Positions 10,501-11,098 of a stretch of DNA of 11,098 nucleotides are shown in pieces. The DNA comes from Planctomycetaceae bacterium. Its GTDB lineage: Bacteria; Planctomycetota; Planctomycetia; Planctomycetales; Planctomycetaceae. Position 1 is the stretch's first letter. Each line of letters opens with the position of its first letter. The stretch is from positions 1-11,098 of the forward strand of contig JAGQQB010000086.1 of NCBI GenBank assembly GCA_020426425.1, written 5' to 3'. The notes under the pieces were generated by a model. The model was not told the origin of the DNA. It did not search any database and was given only the letters and a program-made list of their open reading frames with translations. The translations under genes and the position numbers were made by a program.

Positions 10501-10896
10501 GATTTGCCGAAGAACAAGCCAACGAAGACGATCCCGATTCCCGCAGAACTCCGTAACAGCAACGTGCTGGTGGAAGTGACCGGAGCCGGAGTCACCCGCA
10601 CACAGCCCTACTTCTCCAACTCGATGCTCGTCCAGGTGATCGAGAACTACGGCCAGGTCAAGGTGACGCACGCCGAGACTCGCAAGCCGGTCTCCAAGGC
10701 ATACGTGAAGGTCTATGCCCGGACCTCCTCAGGTGAAGTGAAGTTCTACAAGGACGGCTATACCGATCTGCGCGGCCGTTTCGATTACGCCTCGCTCAGC
10801 ACGAACGACCTCGACACGGCGCAGCGGTTCTCGATTCTGGTGTTCAGCGATGAACTGGGCGCTGCAGTGCGGGAGGCATCGCCGCCGAAACGGTAG
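4525..10896 (+). CDS. Giant exported protein with macroglobulin/Ig-like and helical-repeat regions
   Basis: A 2123-aa protein. The ATG at 4525 is chosen because AGGTG lies at 4515-4519 and it opens a signal-like segment (MRNCVLTTFLVLSWGVTMQG); in-frame TTG 4474 and GTG 4507 would bury it. Regions seen: helical, TPR-like N-part (about 43-425); beta-rich part from about 432 (VSLSVDIKNVSTLIVKVFEI), with DKAGVYVVDF and LVRTTAAGQAF, resembling bacterial alpha-2-macroglobulin (MG) domains; an Ig-like segment at 741-789 (TLELKHREF, then LKTDEQGRVALGTLDGI); a Gly/Ala-rich linker at 1021-1060; a charged coiled-coil-like part at 1352-1438; a second helical part at about 1678-1912; and a C-terminal beta part (1934-2123) with KDGYTDLRGRFDY. 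Only five Cys are present (4, 54, 355, 1761, 1866) and no CGEQ thioester. No transmembrane segment or protease motif was noted. Function is unknown; an envelope or periplasmic protein of A2M type is an inference. It is a monocistron-like gene, convergent with an ECF sigma gene. Confidence 0.93.
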   Translation: MRNCVLTTFLVLSWGVTMQGGEIGFVEDFALSTDRGTALGQLIPGTEEFYYYTCLHLLNQEQYTKTDEQLKLWVQRHGETSRVWEIRTRRALLSYEQNPQQSIDYLRGRFGIHFPHQKEELRAAPNLPTALDPARISRDAFRQRALQLHQQHLHGFEDAALSWLISEELNADQRRELLSRLQRPDAPNLVQAIADDLAAPKSGGFGSLGIHSQLLLDQLEALLKLRPELLNQQHFVRTYLIRLQPGPDEDWRRDPALTQAYLDRLNAFAERLAPVHNSLKAHVLYHQLVLDRSAGKFDKGLLLKYLALPRNAGYISKAMRESDALRRFPVDLNTNYDGVTLLPGIGNDEPLIRSCLLELLKEAGNSQEYEPLLSDVYLKALFAETKIVNGLGDSEQWAALLSPEQFRQLRERVDLDFDPANPTQFAAAAPVSLSVDIKNVSTLIVKVFEINTENYYRQQGREIDTDINLDGLIANHEQTYQYNDSPLRRIRRKFDFPMLDKAGVYVVDFIGNGQSSRALIRKGHLHHLVRTTAAGQAFMVLDERNQLVSQARLWLSGHEYTADDKGEIHVPFSTNPGRQAVVYTAPAGENGATYSGLGRFEHLGENYQLTVGFHVDRESLLKHKTATVLIRPQLSVNGTPVSITLLEEVQLTIHSSNHEGTPATVTESGFELFEDRETTYEFQVPARLASLQFVLSAQVPQVVTGGKTALSASHAVTLNSIDTTDKLEMLHLIRSAGSYFVELRGHTGEPLRSRPITLELKHREFKEAMPAQLKTDEQGRVALGTLDGIQSLQARGPQDVVSSWRLPENQYTYSQTLHGRVGEELVLPYLGTQAAVSRDEFALLELVSGTYRTDHFNKLSLADGLLRINKLPAGDYRLFLKPQERSIDLRITAGEQLGAFAIGNLRQLETAALQPIQIASVDANDKELTIQLQNISKLTRLHVFATRLVPEFDAFRDLSRVRATEPYRFTYHPAESAYLTGRNIGDEYRYIIDRRYAPRYPGNMLERPSLLLNPWAVTETNTGEVLAAGGGEFGGVGAMPDAAAAKAPGEGEALAREQRGFDNLDFLASASSVLINLTPNEQGRIVIPRAALGPHQELHLVAVDPLNTVSRRISLTEHELLIRDLRLADGLDPGRHFTRRKEIHIVPAGQAFTVHDLATAKLEVYDSLARVHGLYAALTQDAQLAEFAFLLQWPDLEPERKRELYSQYASHELSFFLFKKDPEFFRTVIQPYLKNKQHKTFMDEFLLEDDLTSWLAPWRYGQLNTVERILLARRIDGEHAATARHIADRYALLPRDMDQFNHWFGAAVVSGSLKKSDEFYRQAIDGLQAQNGAVATPALSTWSALGGRAAGKPTEAATKARREMAERQVEQELRLEEMNKLEEKAKRGLSARDGEADARRKQMADEQLGELSDRAALFDGKVSELRANRRQLFRQLDPTWEWAENNYHHLTIGQQNAELITVNGFWKDFAAHDPAQPFLSTSLAEASRNFPEMLLALAVLDLPFKAAEHQSELDGAQLTLTPGGPVVVFHEEVQSAEAPPAASTVLVSQNFFKHGDRHRMENGEQVDKFVTEEFLIHTVYGAQIVITNPTSARQKLNILTQIPQGAIPVLNTLATNTRHLDLEPFHTQTLEYHFYFPAADDFVHFPVQVARNEQLVAAADPFMFHVVNEPTQIDTESWDHISQHGTLAQVTQFLSTHNIDEVNLDRIAWRMHDRAAFDAVLPLLAARHVYSHTLWSYSLLHNAPDAARQYLQHAENIVSECGGRLRSGLVDIDPVLRRSYEHLEYKPLVNARAHTLGARRQIVNDRFHAQYHRFLNQLAYTRELSDEDWLAATYYLLLQDRIEEALAAFAQVDRQQIETAMQYDYCDAYLKFFGDNPEQARAIADKYADHPVDRWRNTFATIGAQLDEAAGKSGDVIDPENRDQQQGALAATEPALDVKVEAGKIDINYQNLTSVKVNFYQVDVELLFSRNPFVQNYGGEFASIKPNHSLQVDLPKNKPTKTIPIPAELRNSNVLVEVTGAGVTRTQPYFSNSMLVQVIENYGQVKVTHAETRKPVSKAYVKVYARTSSGEVKFYKDGYTDLRGRFDYASLSTNDLDTAQRFSILVFSDELGAAVREASPPKR

Positions 10897-10913
10897 TCAC
10901 GCACACCACACGA

Positions 10914-11098
10914 TCAACCACCCTGCGATGGCGGTTCGGCGAGAATCTCGCGGAGTCGCTGCAGGGCGCGGTAGTGTCGCATTCCGGCTGCGGCAGGTGA
11001 CAAGTCGAGTGCGAGCGCGACTTCGCTGTTCGAAAGCTGTTCCACATGCCGCATGATGATCACCTCGCGGTCGGTCTCTTCGAGTTGATCGATCGCAT
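10914..11098 (-). CDS. ECF-family RNA polymerase sigma factor, C-terminal fragment (5' end cut off by window)
   Basis: On the minus strand an open frame enters from the right edge and stops at 10916-10914, giving 60 residues. It reads AIDQLEETDREVIIMRHVEQ, then LSNSEVALALDLSPAAAGMR, then HYRALQRLREILAEPPSQGG. This is sigma-70 region 4: the DREVIxMRHxEQLSNxEVA helix followed by a helix-turn-helix (LDLSPAAAGMRHYRAL) that contacts the -35 promoter element. The wording is typical of planctomycete ECF sigma factors. Regions 2 and the start lie beyond the window. Its stop is 17 nt from the stop of the giant plus-strand gene, so the two are tail to tail. Its anti-sigma factor and target promoters cannot be seen here. 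Any link to the giant gene is only positional. Confidence 0.88.
   Translation of the reverse strand, partial: AIDQLEETDREVIIMRHVEQLSNSEVALALDLSPAAAGMRHYRALQRLREILAEPPSQGG

Noticed and set aside
10883..10941. Inverted repeat CGCCGAA / TTCGGCG spanning the convergent stops
   Set aside because: Seven pairs with a 45-nt loop, both arms inside coding sequence; likely chance and not a terminator.
10844..11047. Minus-strand 67-codon frame at the right end
   Set aside because: It is a different frame from the sigma region 4 frame, which is the one with clear protein-family sense.

Overview
The window looks like chromosomal DNA from a planctomycete. Evidence: moderately high GC; a sigma fragment carrying the MRHVEQLSNSEVA-type region 4 common in planctomycete ECF sigma factors; an EF-hand secreted mini-protein; and a giant cysteine-poor secreted protein of a style frequent in that phylum. 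No mobile element, CRISPR array, tRNA or rRNA was seen. The taxonomic call is an inference from these signatures, not from a database search.

Layout. (1) 1-3488, plus strand: a probable type IV pilus / type II secretion ATPase cluster. A PilT-like ATPase (5' end cut by the window) is followed after 70 nt by a PilB/GspE-type ATPase. That ATPase carries an unusual N-terminal membrane module (a signal or anchor, a Pro-rich stretch, then three more hydrophobic segments). After 64 nt comes a 107-aa protein whose C-terminus resembles the ribosomal L7/L12 C-terminal motif. The three are close and co-directional and could be one operon. (2) 3489-3874: a non-coding gap with two strong predicted hairpins, one long stem-loop after the operon and one in the leader of the next gene. 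(3) 3875-4141: an 88-aa exported protein with two EF-hand loops, followed by a strong terminator-like hairpin at 4236-4265. (4) 4142-4524: non-coding leader region. (5) 4525-10896: a 2123-aa exported protein with helical-repeat and Ig/macroglobulin-like parts but no visible thioester motif. (6) 10914-11098, minus strand: the 3' end of an ECF sigma factor gene, convergent with the giant gene and only 17 nt away.

How the genes work together. The two ATPases are of the kinds that drive pilus assembly (PilB/GspE) and retraction (PilT). The membrane-embedded form of the former and its small L7/L12-like companion are the most distinctive mechanistic points. The giant protein and the EF-hand protein are probably exported and have no shown link to the pilus genes. 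The sigma factor may belong to an unrelated unit to the right. No defence system or other clearly new multi-gene system is evident; the novelty candidates are domain architectures and RNA structures.
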